A DNA stretch of 64,000 bases from Siphonodentalium dalli (Eukaryota; Mollusca; Scaphopoda; Gadilida; Siphonodentaliidae): assembly GCA_032622095.1 (NCBI GenBank), contig CP136064.1:262797863-262861862 (forward strand), in the 5' to 3' direction. A program made the translations under genes and the position numbers. The notes below the pieces were generated by a model, which worked only from the letters and a program-made list of their open reading frames with translations, searched no databases and was not told the DNA's origin. Positions 24,701 through 33,327 of the stretch are shown one piece after another (position 1 is the stretch's first letter; each line of letters opens with the position of its first letter).

Positions 24701-25434
24701 CATCATCATCATAATACGGAACAAGTCTTGCGACTTTTCGTCCCAATAATATTATTTGCAATGCTTGTTTACAAATATATGTATCGTCATTCGATATTTA
24801 CTTGTTTACTTTAGTGACAATTCGCAGTAGGTCCCTATTTGCGGAGTTCCCTGAATTCGCGGAGTTCCCCTAAAATGGTCGAAATGTGTTGATTTTATTG
24901 AGGGAACGGGTGCGTATATGTCAATTGATACGTATTTTAAACATATAACGACACGATTTATAGCAGGAACGCAATGACTCCGATTTTTTATCCGCATTTA
25001 GAGACTTCTGGTGTGGTAAATTAGAAACCTGCAGTAATAGGGCGTAGTTTTTTGTAATAATTTGATGGATTAGTTGTTTTAACTGAATTCTGAGGCAGTG
25101 CATTCATGTAACCAATATATTTTACATTTTGTTTTATAATTATTATTTATGCGTAATAATATAATCTTGAGGGCGTTACCATTTCTGAATCTGGTTTTCT
25201 TGTATGATATTGAGGGCGTTACCATTTCTGACAATTATTTTCGTGTTTATACAGCTACACAGAGTGGGCTTGCCAAGTGATACAGAAGGTCGGCGGAAAT
25301 CAAGACAGTCCATCGCATTTTTTTGTGGCCAGAAGCTCGATGAAGAGATTTCATGCTTGGATGGGTCGAACAAGTACCCACCGATAACGCCTCGACAATA
25401 CTATGCCGACATGTTTAAAGTTGTTGGAGTTTAA
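6671..25434 (+). CDS. Isopenicillin-N-synthase-like Fe(II)/2-oxoglutarate dioxygenase, partial (5 exons, 5' end missing)
   Basis: Joining 6671-6784, 9006-9120, 10474-10559, 13218-13328 and 25255-25434 gives one open frame of about 201 residues ending at a TAA. All introns are GT-AG, with phases 0, 1, 0, 0. The product fits the C-terminal two-thirds of the IPNS/DIOX family, whose members use Fe(II) (and usually 2-oxoglutarate) to oxidise small molecules in the cytosol. Exon 3 has the iron motif EHCDW (H-x-D). The distal histidine is in LHRV at the start of exon 5, 54 residues after the Asp, the same spacing as in IPNS. RQS in exon 5 is the RxS motif that binds the co-substrate carboxylate. Exon 5 also has the family-typical CLDGSNKYPP near the C-terminus. 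About 100-130 N-terminal residues (DIOX_N domain) are missing and were not found upstream. Family assignment is firm; substrate unknown. The last intron is 11.9 kb and full of repeats. Confidence 0.88.
7393..7769. mobile_element. piggyBac-like MITE (subfamily 1), TTAA target site
   Basis: Perfect terminal repeats of 15 bp (CCCTTTACCCAACAA and complement) are flanked by TTAA at 7389-7392 and 7770-7773. CCC...GGG ends with a TTAA duplication are the piggyBac signature. The interior has two hairpins with arms CCAATGCATTCTCTTATATA (about 7544-7612 and 7691-7748). It is 377 bp with no coding capacity, and lies in the first visible intron of the dioxygenase gene. Confidence 0.85.
7986..8420 (+). 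repeat. Direct duplication, unit about 257 bp
   Basis: A block beginning CAAACGCTTTTTGT and containing TTGGTTGACGGAATCATGGA near 7990-8060 recurs at 8246-8320. Weaker similarity continues through both units (AACTTCCTC..TTGA, CATATTGAT). No coding function is recognised; this is diverged tandem duplication within intron 1. Confidence 0.65.
9006..9120 (+). CDS. Dioxygenase exon 2
   Basis: 115 nt, from acceptor CTCTTGCAG (ending 9005) to donor GTAAGA at 9121, entering in phase 0 and leaving in phase 1. It encodes the GNVMRTNWYPAVDEADFG block, equivalent to the family's 'LRxNYYPP' strand leading to the iron site. A degraded copy of its 3' half lies at 3556-3640. Confidence 0.87.
9427..9620 (+). 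repeat. Dispersed repeat, copy 1 (second copy at 16,140-16,310)
   Basis: Shares several blocks with 16,140-16,310: TTGTTTTATGTAG, AATCTGCTTA, ATTTTGAGTCGATA and CCAACTCACGACTTT. Both copies also hold internal inverted words (TAATCTGCTTA/TAAGCAGAT). The element boundaries are unclear. Confidence 0.6.
9792..10017. mobile_element. piggyBac-like MITE (subfamily 2), TTAA target site
   Basis: Ends CCCTTTCATG and CATGAAAGTG are flanked by TTAA at 9788-9791 and 10018-10021. It is 226 bp, with an AT-rich interior related to the CGCATATATGAGAATG hairpin arm of the other MITEs. The same subfamily is seen at 26,639-26,866, and part of its right half occurs at about 16,305-16,375. Confidence 0.8.
10474..10559 (+). 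CDS. Dioxygenase exon 3 with HxD iron motif
   Basis: 86 nt after acceptor TTCACAG (ending 10473). Its first two bases complete the codon split by the phase-1 intron. Donor GTGAAT at 10560. It encodes RLGEHCDWTTVTLVFQDD, the family hallmark 'GEHxDxxxxTLLFQD', with His and Asp as the first two iron ligands. Confidence 0.9.
11140..12032 (+). repeat. 41-bp minisatellite, about 20 copies
   Basis: The unit is GATTTATTCGCTTAGTTTAA plus TCTCTGCC(T/A)GCACATCGTTAA. Consecutive GTTAAG anchors are 41 bp apart. Toward the right end longer variants appear that carry GATCGTTGAATGCGCGTTTC and TATCACTTTA, so the array has a homogenised centre and a decaying 3' flank. It lies in the third intron of the dioxygenase gene. 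Confidence 0.92.
12338..12867. repeat. Possible short inverted-repeat element
   Basis: ATAATCAGGTT near 12,350 is mirrored by AACCTGATTAT near 12,850. Just inside both ends lies the same-orientation 24-mer core ACACGATACATGTTACAGG (about 12,383 and 12,816). This may be a small non-autonomous transposon of about 530 bp, but no target duplication was found. Confidence 0.4.
13218..13328 (+). CDS. Dioxygenase exon 4
   Basis: 37 codons from acceptor GGTTTCAG (ending 13217) to donor GTAAGT at 13329. It encodes the WLTVVPIPGTIVVNIGD and MMKRWTSDK segments, which match the 'W..V.P.PG..VVNIGD.L.RWTN' core strands of the family. Phase 0 at both ends. Confidence 0.9.
13415..13905 (+). repeat. Dispersed GTCCGTCC-associated repeat, copy 1
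   Basis: Starts near ACCATAGTATGGTAAACATA, then a (GTCC/GTCT)n tetranucleotide run (13,472-13,536), then TAGACACTTTACGCATGGTG and repeated modules ending GAGTTATGGCCCTTT. A second copy begins near 14,488. From memory, this type of repeat is widespread in mollusc and other lophotrochozoan genomes. Non-coding. Confidence 0.75.
14488..14930 (+). repeat. Dispersed GTCCGTCC-associated repeat, copy 2
   Basis: Same order as copy 1: ACCATAGTATGGTACACATA, a CGTCCGTCTGTCTGTCCGTC run, TAGACACTTTAGG, AGTTCGAATATGGGTTTGAT, then GAGTTATGGCCCTTTTTT and an AT-rich tail. The internal GAGTTATGGCCC module is itself repeated. Confidence 0.75.
14931..16139. other. AT-rich intron sequence, nothing recognised
   Basis: Part of the last dioxygenase intron. 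No exon-like segment, inverted-repeat ends or tandem array was found. The short ORFs show no domain. Confidence 0.45.
16140..16596 (+). repeat. Dispersed repeat, copy 2, plus piggyBac-like MITE remnant
   Basis: 16,140-16,310 repeats the sequence at 9427-9620. It runs into about 70 bp (16,305-16,375) resembling the right half of the subfamily-2 piggyBac-like MITE (GAATGCATTGGCACATGGTT), with the TTAA end degraded to TTAATA. Confidence 0.5.
16597..22366. mobile_element. 5.8-kb DNA transposon with very long terminal inverted repeats
   Basis: The left end AGTAGAGGCTCTTATGT (16,597) is mirrored by ACATAAGAGCCTCTACT ending at 22,366. The complementarity continues inward for roughly 1.4-1.5 kb on each side, for example GGGTCGCGACTGGGTGGATT at about 16,706 against its complement at about 22,230, and CCAAGATGGCCGCCAAAATG at 16,891 against its complement at about 22,040. 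Within each arm, CAAGATGGCNGCCAAAATGG recurs about every 330-370 bp, so the arms are themselves decayed tandem repeats. The interior (about 18.1-20.8 kb) has no convincing transposase; stops break all frames. It is inserted in the last dioxygenase intron. Superfamily unknown. Confidence 0.8.
22574..22618 (+). repeat. 45-bp direct repeat, copy 1 (copy 2 at 26,011-26,055)
   Basis: A block beginning TGGCGCGGAAAACTCTCGAG and ending TTCTGATCACAG is identical at both sites, 3.4 kb apart. The flanks differ on both sides. It may be the edges of a duplicated segment or fragments of one repeat family. Confidence 0.7.
22673..24420. mobile_element. Inverted-repeat element enclosing a 31-bp satellite
   Basis: The left end ATTAGATCATGACATG plus TCTCTACTC (22,673-22,699) is mirrored at the right end (24,394-24,420), with 25 of 27 positions matching. 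Everything between is the 31-bp satellite. The same end sequences and the start of the unit (TAACG.CCGT) occur without any satellite in the 77-bp palindrome at 30,065-30,141. That indicates one family of foldback/MITE elements, of which this member has expanded internally. No clear target-site duplication. Confidence 0.8.
22703..24391 (+). repeat. 31-bp satellite, about 54 copies, with 465-bp higher-order periodicity
   Basis: The unit is AACGGGCGTTAGTGTAACAT followed by AGTTACCTGTG. Each unit contains the hairpin GTAAC-ATA-GTTAC. Variants CTGTGAAC, CTGATAAC, CATGTGAAC and CTTGTGAAC mark individual units. The rare TTACTTGTGA variant occurs at 23,161 and 23,626, exactly 465 bp (15 units) apart, and the following series of variants matches, showing block duplication. 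Confidence 0.95.
24540..24960 (+). repeat. Direct repeat of about 130 bp, two copies
   Basis: TGACAATTCGCAGTAG..AGGTCCCTATT through CAATTGATACGTATTTTAAA to ACGACACGAT occurs at about 24,533-24,662 and again at 24,819-24,957. An ATC/CAT trinucleotide run (24,688-24,712) lies between the copies. No coding function is seen. Confidence 0.75.
25255..25434 (+). CDS. Dioxygenase terminal exon (distal His, RxS)
   Basis: 59 codons plus TAA after acceptor TTATACAG (ending 25254). It begins LHRVGLPSD (distal iron histidine), then SRQSIAFF (RxS co-substrate motif), CLDGSNKYPP and a final helix ending KVVGV. This is the expected C-terminus of an IPNS-like enzyme. The exon is 11.9 kb downstream of exon 4. 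Confidence 0.9.
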   Translation, partial: LHRVGLPSDTEGRRKSRQSIAFFCGQKLDEEISCLDGSNKYPPITPRQYYADMFKVVGV

Positions 25435-26634
25435 CTTATATGACCACTTTTGTCAATAGAAAGAAACAACAAACGCCTGGGAAGGTCACCATTCCAAAGA
25501 TCAAACAGCGACAAGTTGTTTAACTCCCAGCCATGGTGCATACGCTCTTTGTGTTATCATGTGGACTGACGGTGCGGAATTAGAATACAGTGTTGACAAT
25601 TCTTCTAACGCCAATAAGAGTATGGCATAACAGTACACATGTTGACAATTTCATCAGCAGCATCTTTGTACTATCTTGCCCTGATCTCAGTAAAGGGTCC
25701 AACAATTCGTTTAGGCCTACAGTATAGACTGCCTGGCAATCTTACTTTTTAAATGAACAAGCGGACACAAACAAACACATTACAAGGATGCAAAGGTTCC
25801 AAAAACATCCGCATATGCTTTATGGATCCCAAGAGTATGGTGCTTCATTTAAAATATTTATGTGTTTACATAGTGGCGGAATATAAGATTGTGAAGCAGC
25901 GATGTCTCCTGTTGACCTGATTATGTGTTCAAGTATAGATAACATCATTTGGGAAATAAGCATATTAAATGAAGCACCCATTGAGGCTCAATATGGTTTA
26001 TCTCTTCCGGGACACAATGTGGCGCGGAAAACTCTCGAGATATGACATAATATTCTGATCACAGATTGTGAAGCAATGTTGTGTATCTCCTGTCCTTGTG
26101 AAGGAAATCACGGTTCCCAAACTATCGACATGTAGTATAAAGAGTGTGCGATCAGCAAAACACTTAAACAGTGGGGATTTTTCTAGGAATGTAATTCTCG
26201 GTGACCCACTCAGCGCCGAAAGCTTGTTTGCGGCTGTTATATCCAAACCGCACCACACTGTTAAACAATTTCCGTTCTCACGGCACATAATCCCGTAAAT
26301 TTACGAAATATTTACCAGTTTCTTTACGGTTCTATGTCCTTTATGGATATGGAACTCTGCTCCATAGCCGTACAGAACATATGACCGTAATGAAATGGTA
26401 GAATGTTCGTAACCCTTACGGTACAAAGTGCCGGCAGCATTTTTTCCGGAACTTTGTATCGTATGATAACGGATTGTTTTTAACAGTGTATACACGAAAT
26501 GAAACAGAGCGACACACCAGGGATTACCTATAATCACCGCGAACCTTCTATATATATATATAACGGGGAATGCATCGAACAAGTCTTCAACTTCCACAAA
26601 TTATAATTGTGCCGTAATTATACGTTTTAACAAG
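25435..26634. other. 3' flank of the dioxygenase gene; no further gene recognised
   Basis: Begins directly after the stop codon, so it should contain the 3' UTR, but no clear poly(A) signal could be fixed. The second copy of the 45-bp repeat lies at 26,011-26,055. Short ORFs (for example 26,068-26,298) show no domain. Confidence 0.45.
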
Positions 26635-26638
26635 TTAA

Positions 26639-26866
26639 CCCTTTCATGACTGGAGCTTCTTGATTTTTTTGCGAAACCATGTGCCAATGCATTCTGTTAT
26701 ATATGCGAGTCTCTCATAGGATGCCTCGCATATATAAGAGAATGCATTTGCATAAAAATATTTACCTTAACCTTGTAAGCCAGTGCATTCTTTATAGTAT
26801 ATATAAGAGCATGCACTGGCACTTGGTATTTAATGCTGTACCAGCGCAGCTCGCGTCATGAAAGCG
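26639..26866. mobile_element. piggyBac-like MITE (subfamily 2), TTAA target site
   Basis: Ends CCCTTTCATGAC and GTCATGAAAGCG are flanked by TTAA at 26,635-26,638 and 26,867-26,870. It is 228 bp, with an internal hairpin around GCCTCGCATATATAAGAGAA. Closest relative in the window: 9792-10,017. Confidence 0.85.
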
Positions 26867-26870
26867 TTAA

Positions 26871-27759
26871 GGCATGTACATGTAGCTGTTGGTAATCTGC
26901 GGCGATTCTCCTTGTTTCGCGGTAATTGTTAGTGAGCTCTGGGGAGTCTGCATGTCGATTCATGTGTTACACAAGTTACAGGTTACAAGTGTTTATTCTC
27001 AAATAAAACACTTTACATGATATTATGGGAACATAATACATAATTATACAAATACAATATATGGTATGCAACAGTGGACATGGGTTCCTCAGTGTGAAGG
27101 GGGTGCAGCTATTCAATGTTTATATTCTAGGGCAACACAATAATGTTTGATGACATGGATCACTAAATCGCGCCATCTCCTCTAAAATGTTGGAGATATC
27201 GCGACTGAGTGCAGATATAATGCATTATTCGTTATTAATTTGACCGTTCTGAATAAATTTGCAGAGTTTAATTGGTATATTCTTATTTTTGGAGTTAAAT
27301 TAACTAAATTCGGATAATTTCGAAAGTATTTAAAATGGCGCTCCGACATAAGTCTGCTTCAGTTTGCTGGTGGCGACACATGTGCGTTTGTCGTTCTTAG
27401 AAAGAGAACACGTCGTGTTCTACTTGGAACACGTCATGTTCTGAATAGAACACGTTATATTATCTGAAAATAATGTGACGTGTCATTCAGCTCCGCGAGT
27501 ATTTTTGAATACCGGCGTTCTGTTTTTTTGAACACCGGCGTTCTGTTTTCGCAGTTTGTATCTGACGATTCGTAATAAAAATGTGTTACATTAACTACAT
27601 GTATATGTTAAATATATTTTATTAGTTTTATATTCAAATCTTCTTATAAATAGGCCAATGCCAATTCTTGCCACACCCCACCTCAAATATATAGGCTTTT
27701 ATAAGGAAATATATATTCGTTTGGAAAAAGAAGGATACGAAAGACAAAATATACACACA
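26871..27759. other. Gene-free stretch with short palindromic motifs
   Basis: No gene found. Three spaced copies of a palindrome-like word (AGAACACGTCGTGTTCT, GGAACACGTCATGTTCT and a degraded third) lie at 27,399-27,455. A duplicated CCGGCGTTCTGTTTT occurs at about 27,513-27,548. Confidence 0.5.
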
Positions 27760-29115
27760 AATTCGCTGAGTGTACTGCTGCGATGATGATATCCACGACC
27801 TAACCACCTCGGTAAAAAGGCTCGGTTACGGGGACACCCTTTATATACCATAAATGGATATTCGCTGAGTGTACTGCTGCGATGATGATATCCACGACCT
27901 AACCACCTCGGCTACTGGGACACCCTTTATATACCCGGCTACATGGACACCCTTTATATACCCGGCTACGGGGACACCCTTTATATACCCGGCTACGGGG
28001 ACACCCTTTATATACCCGACAGGCAATTCTTCAAGGATTGTCCACTTATAAATGGACAATCGGTACCTAAAATGGTCATTAATAAATGGACAATCCAACC
28101 ACGCGTGGCACGCGAGCTTGGGATTGTCCACTAAATGAAGACATGTTTTGTTAATCCTGAATGAAGGGCAATAACTCTATAAATAATGTTAATTTGCTAA
28201 ATAACGGTGATTTGTATGAGAAGAAGTGTTTTTGACGAAATAACGGAGAGATTTGAAGAAGAGTTTTTGACGAAATAACGGAAATGTTCGGAAATATTCG
28301 GCTACGGGGACACCATTTATATACCCGGCTACGGGGACACCCTTTATATACCCGGCAACGGGGACACCCTTTATATACCCGGCTACGGGGACACCCTTTA
28401 TATACCCGGCTACGGGGACACCCTTTATATACCCGGTTACGGGGACACCATTTATATACCCGGCTATGGGGACACCATTTATATACCCGGCTACCGGGAC
28501 ACCCTTTATATACCGGTCTACGGGGACACCCTTTTTATACCGTAAATCCTAACCACCTCGGCTACGGGGACACCCTTTATATACCCGGCTACGGGGACAC
28601 CCTTTATATATCCGTATACGGGGACACCCTTTATATACCCGGCTACGGGGACATCCTTTATATATCCGGCTACGGGGACATCCTTTATATATCCGGCTAC
28701 GGGGACACCCTTTTTATACCGTCGTAAATCCTAACCACCTCGGCTACGGGGACACCCTTTATATACCGGCTACGGGGACGCCCTTTCTATATCCGTATAT
28801 GGGGGCACCCTTTATATACCCGGCTACGGGGACACGTTTTATATACCCGGCTACGGGGACACCCTTTATATACCCGGCTACGGGGACACCCTTTATATAC
28901 CCGGCTACGGGGACACCCTTTATATACACGGCTACGGGGACACCCTTTATATACCGTAAATCCTAACCACCTCGGCTACGGGGACACCCTTTATATTCCC
29001 GGCTACGGGGACACCCTTTATATACCGTAAATCCTTACCATATCGGCTACGGGGACACCCTTTATATACCCGGCTACGGAGACACCCTTTATATACCGTA
29101 AATGGATATTCGCTG
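27760..29115 (+). repeat. 27-bp minisatellite array with interspersed spacers
   Basis: The unit is CGGCTACGGGGACACCCTTT plus ATATACC. Because 27 is divisible by three and the unit lacks stops in most frames, several frames stay open on both strands (9-residue repeats such as GDTLYIPGY on + and IKGVPVAGY on -). These ORFs are a by-product, not proteins. Sub-blocks are separated by CCTAACCACCTCGG junctions and by TAAATGGATATTCGCTGA, which occurs at both edges (27,852 and 29,099). A non-repeat island at 28,020-28,300 contains a palindrome (GATTGTCCA...TGGACAATC). Confidence 0.93.
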
Positions 29116-30064
29116 ACAATATATGACACGTCATAAATACAATAATAATAATGCTATATAATAATAAATATCTAATACTGAATTGTATTTTCACTGTGTT
29201 ATGTACTGTTTTGTTTTGTTTTTTTGTTTATATATTTAAAAAGAAAATGGTTTGTGATATATTTAGATCGCGGAACGATCTAATCATATCATGACCTTTG
29301 AAATGGTAGGTTCTAATCTGAACTTATGCTGTTCTCTGCAAGGAGACATGTCCGGACAGTACTAGTTATTCGTGTAGGCTATTGCAAATATAGATTGACG
29401 CTGTCAATCATATTGCGTCGTGGCTTAAATTGTCTCACGATTTAACAATTTGAGTGTATATTTTATCTTTCCTATCTTTCCTTTTCCAAAAACGAGTATA
29501 TATAGCGTTATCGCTGTAAAAAATACATTTCTACAGCTGTTCCACGGCCTTGATTTCGACAATTTTATAATGAAACTTCTGGTGTCCGGCCAGTGGCGGG
29601 GTTAATATATATGTGTCTGGGGCGAATATCGGCCTTTCGTTAGACACCAAAAAGGAGCCCTATACGTGCTGTATGCTTCGAGATATCGGCCGTTCCACGC
29701 AATTTCAAATTCTGCTCCTCAGATTGTCATCCTATTCCATATTCCATCCCATCCCGCATATTGTCATGTCCCCATTTCTTCACGTTACGTGTAGATGCGG
29801 GCAGCGGTAAAGCCGGGCGCACACGTCGCAAAAATGTTGTGCAACAATGTTATAGGGGTCATACAACATTGTTGTAAGTGTGCGCACACGCTACACCAAA
29901 ATGACACAACAAATTTTGTGCAACAATGTTGTGACTGATCGCATACGGCGAATTTGTTGTACAACAAGTCACGTGATTAAACGTCATCAAATCACGTGTT
30001 TATTGCATACTTTTTTCAGCTCTGGGTTTTTCCCAAAGTTGATCGATGCGGAAAGCAGGCATCA

Positions 30065-30141
30065 TGCTAGATCATGCCACGAATATCTACTCTGGCTAAC
30101 GCCCGTGGAGCCAGTGTAGAGATTCGTGGCATGATCTAGCA
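30065..30141. mobile_element. 77-bp palindromic foldback element, relative of the satellite-bearing element
   Basis: TGCTAGATCATGCCACGAAT at the left is perfectly complemented at the right, with CTACTCTGGCT...AGCCAGTGTAG continuing the stem and an 11-nt loop. Its arm matches the terminal repeat at 22,673 (TAGATCATG, TCTACTCTGG, TAACG..CGT). It is a minimal member of that family without the satellite. Confidence 0.75.
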
Positions 30142-30629
30142 CCATAATTATTTCCTCCGACTTTTAAATAAATTTGATCTTGTCTTATCTTATGTGATGA
30201 CGAAATTCAAAGGGATATCAGGAGTTATTATTATACATCCTTTATTAAGTTATATGGTGATTGAGGGCATGATATACGCCAAACATGGACCTTGTTTTTT
30301 GTTTTATTTGGACAGAGTTCCTCTTACAAGTGTTTATGAATACATCTCATGTCCCTTCAGTGTTATTGGGAATTTTGGAACGAGCGTGTAGCCGTGGACT
30401 TTGATTTCGAACCTTTGTTCATATTAACTTTTTTTGTTTTGTATTTCGAGCGGTTCGAAATACGATTTACTTGCATTTACCAACCGCTTGAGCGATAGCC
30501 AACTTCTGTGTTGAATATATTGTTATTTTCACTACTATGTCTTGGTGAATTAACTTCCTATCCAAAGGAATGACACACCCACATCTTGAAAATTTTACAG
30601 GTCTGGGTAAATCATCAGTAAGCGAGATC

Positions 30630-30880
30630 ACTGAGTCGTGGCCATATTGGATTCATCCAGCTCCGATCCATGGTTTCCGAGATTCATCCAGCTCTCGTTG
30701 TGTGGCTCTAGGGCTACAGGTCAAAGTTCTTGAGCAGCATTTCCATATGTGGAAGTCATGAATAATTCATGACTTCCACGCAGAGAATTCCACTCCACAA
30801 CCCCGACCCGTAGTACCAAAACCACGGAACCGGGCGTGGTGGATCCAATATGGAAACGACTCGCACGAGTCAGAGACAGG
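30630..30880. repeat. Imperfect 250-bp palindrome with perfect 31-bp core
   Basis: The core GTGGAAGTCATGAAT-A-ATTCATGACTTCCAC (15-bp stem) is at about 30,749-30,779. The outer arms GAGTCGTGGCCATATTGGAT and its near-complement lie at about 30,632 and 30,840. A small GACTCGCACGAGTC palindrome sits at the right edge. Likely another foldback element. Confidence 0.7.
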
Positions 30881-31829
30881 GCATATTGATCGACAACAGC
30901 CCGATCGGGCAATAATCGACTGATGGATCTTTCACAGCCATAACGGTTGCATAACAGATGTTTCGCTCTCTAAAATATTTGTTACGTCTCAATTGGTATA
31001 ATTTAACTATAAATTTTCACTGTAAACATCCATCAATTCTAGGTGTAAATAGGAACCGACATGAAAAACTTCCTTTACGCAAACGTTATGAAATCACGTG
31101 AATATTGATATGTGATTGAACCCATATAAATCTCGACCGATCGGTCTATTATAGTGATTTATAGTCAAGTTGGGCTATTATAGTTCAATCGGTGGTTCAA
31201 TCAGATTCAGTCAATTTCAGATCTGTACGGTACTGCTGTGACAGTGTAGTTTGTACAAATTACAATTATTGTCAAGTCATGGGAAGTGGAACATAGAAAA
31301 TGTATTCACCAAGACATAGAACAATTGAAATCGATTTCTGAAACTAGAACGTGGCCATTGCCATCGCTGAAAATGTTGTGGTATTGTCGAAAATGTAATA
31401 GCAATACATTATACAGTACTGGAGAACTGAACTGAATTCTGAACAGGAGAATGCCATGTTCACAAATTCAAGCGGCTGGTAGATAAAATCAAATCACATT
31501 TCGAAACCAAGAACCACTCCGCTAGGTCATACTATATCATTTCTCAATGTCTGCGCCTATTTTGTTTGAAAGCATGCTTCAGTTTTCAATGTTAGTTCAG
31601 AAAATCGACTGTAATAAATATCGAAGTGGAAGCCGCCATGTTTCTCTTCACCTTTAGTCATGTGATTTGACGCTATCCATCCATTGGCTACAACACGCAA
31701 AAAAATAAAAAACATTTGATCGCTCGCAACATTGGTGCGCAACAATTTTTTTTTCCTGCAACAAAAAGCGGGCCGCCGCACCCGACGCAACAATGTTGCA
31801 CATTGTTGCAACGTGTGCGGCGGGCTTAA

Positions 31830-32216
31830 GTCATGCGTAGGGGACGAAACTCTGTATGGAGCTTGGAGACTCACATGTTGACTGGATATGAACAACAACT
31901 TGTGTATATAACAGTGTGTACATTAAAAAATATATACAGGAACATTTATACATTCAATACTAAGTCCAAATATATCGAAAATGTGAAAACGGCTTGCCGT
32001 AAAAATATCAGTATTTATACTTAAGTATAACTCCTCGCCGAATTCACAAGTATGTGATATTTGGACTTTAAGTACAATTCGCTATTTGGACTTAAGTGCA
32101 AATATTTGCACTTAAGTACAAATAATTGCACTTAAGTGGAAAGGTCGAAATGCATGCTGATTTAACCCTAAACGGTTGCCATAGTATTTGTTTCGGCCAG
32201 CAAATTAGGTCTTTGA
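31830..32216. other. Gene-free; short ACTTAAGT palindromes
   Basis: Between 32,020 and 32,135 the word CACTTAAGT or GGACTTAAGT recurs four to five times with A/T-rich spacers (AAGTACAAAT). Nothing else is recognised. Confidence 0.5.
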
Positions 32217-32482
32217 CATACAGCTTGGGATATCGGTTGTGATGATACTGTAAAAGCTTGGGATATCGATTGTGATGATGTTGTAACAGCTTGAGATATC
32301 GGTTGTGATGATGTTGTAACAGCTTGGGATATCGGTTGAGTTGATGCTGTAACAGCTTGGAATATCGGTTGAGTTGATGCTGTAACAGCTTGGGATATCG
32401 GTTGAGTTGATGCTGTAACAGCTTGGGATATCGGTTGTGATGATGTTGTAACAGCTTGGGATATCGGTCGTGATGACGCTGT
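32217..32482 (+). repeat. 33-bp minisatellite, 8 copies, with one inverted unit downstream
   Basis: The unit is CAGCTTGGGATATCGGTTGT plus GATGATGTTGTAA. CTTGGGATATCG anchors are about 33 bp apart. A single inverted unit (CTCAACCGATATCCCAAGCT) lies at 32,826-32,850, directly beside the left direct repeat that flanks the TLR gene. A poly-C run follows at 32,501-32,508. Confidence 0.9.
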
Positions 32483-32880
32483 TTTTTGGACCGAGTCCCC
32501 CCCCCCCGTTGCGCTTCTATATAAAACGTTATCGCCCAGAATCGTGGGTGGGAGTTATGTTGCTTTCCAGAGAATTTTGATTTGTCGCGCTATCAGAAAA
32601 TGCATGTAAACAATACATTAAATGATCGTACCATCACTATACCTTCTTCTATCATGGTAGATGATATATCATTTTGAAGAAGGTTAATCGGGGACATGTC
32701 AGGTGATCAATCACATTCAGGGATTTACGTGAATGTCCTGGCTCCATGTTTACATGTACGTCGTTTTAATGAACGCCGGTTATAGACGAGCAACAGGACG
32801 GGACTCGCTCCTAAATTAGCATAATCTCAACCGATATCCCAAGCTGTTGTTAACCGAGAAGACTTGGTCCAGTCTTTGGA

Positions 32881-33165
32881 GAGATCCAGACCTAATTTAC
32901 TGGACGATTTTTGTAAATTTCGCTATAAACTTGGAACGAGTTGTCGATTATATGCATTACTTGATTCAACAATCTGCATTAAACATACATAAATCAATAA
33001 TTTGGTTGTGAAATTAACATCGGCTTCTATAATGCATGCGATGACGTTTCACGTAACTATATACATTCGTTGTTTACCCGCGTAAAGAAATAGTCCCATA
33101 TAAATAAGACTCTGGTGTAATTAATGGCGTAAATCTAATGAAATGGCTTTTCTAACTATATCAAC
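32881..33165 (-). repeat. Direct repeat flanking the TLR gene, 3' side (uninterrupted copy)
   Basis: AGACCTAATTTACTGGACGA through GTTTCACG and CGCGTAAAGAAATAGTCCCA matches the TLR upstream copy (35,862-35,985 plus 37,521-37,665) in the same orientation. The site GAAATTAACATCGGC at 33,010-33,024 is the unoccupied equivalent of the Harbinger-like insertion in the other copy. Having a copy of the gene's 5' flank downstream of it suggests a former tandem TLR array. Confidence 0.8.
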
Positions 33166-33327
33166 ATCAAACACAGGCACGGATTCTCATTCATTCCTTG
33201 TCAACCGAATCTGAATCACGTTTGCGAAACAATAATAAATTTGGGTACACCTGGCATTATTTGATGATGAAAACGGTCATGGACCTTGCATTCAATATAA
33301 TATGTGTTTATGTGTTTGGGACTATGT

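Larger units (their letters stand above)
29811..31826. mobile_element. Harbinger-like DNA transposon remnant, TAA target site
   Basis: Terminal repeats AGCCGGGCGCACACGTCGCA and (complemented right end) AGCCCGCCGCACACGTTGCA are followed on both sides by AACAATGTTG words. The direct flanks are TAA at 29,808-29,810 and 31,827-31,829. A 3-bp TAA/TTA duplication is typical of PIF/Harbinger. It is 2,016 bp with no intact transposase or Myb-like ORF. It contains two further palindromes (30,065-30,141 and 30,630-30,880). Superfamily is inferred from ends and duplication only. Confidence 0.65.

Noticed and set aside
28284-28727. 147-residue repetitive ORF
   Set aside because: Produced by the stop-free 27-bp minisatellite; all frames behave alike.
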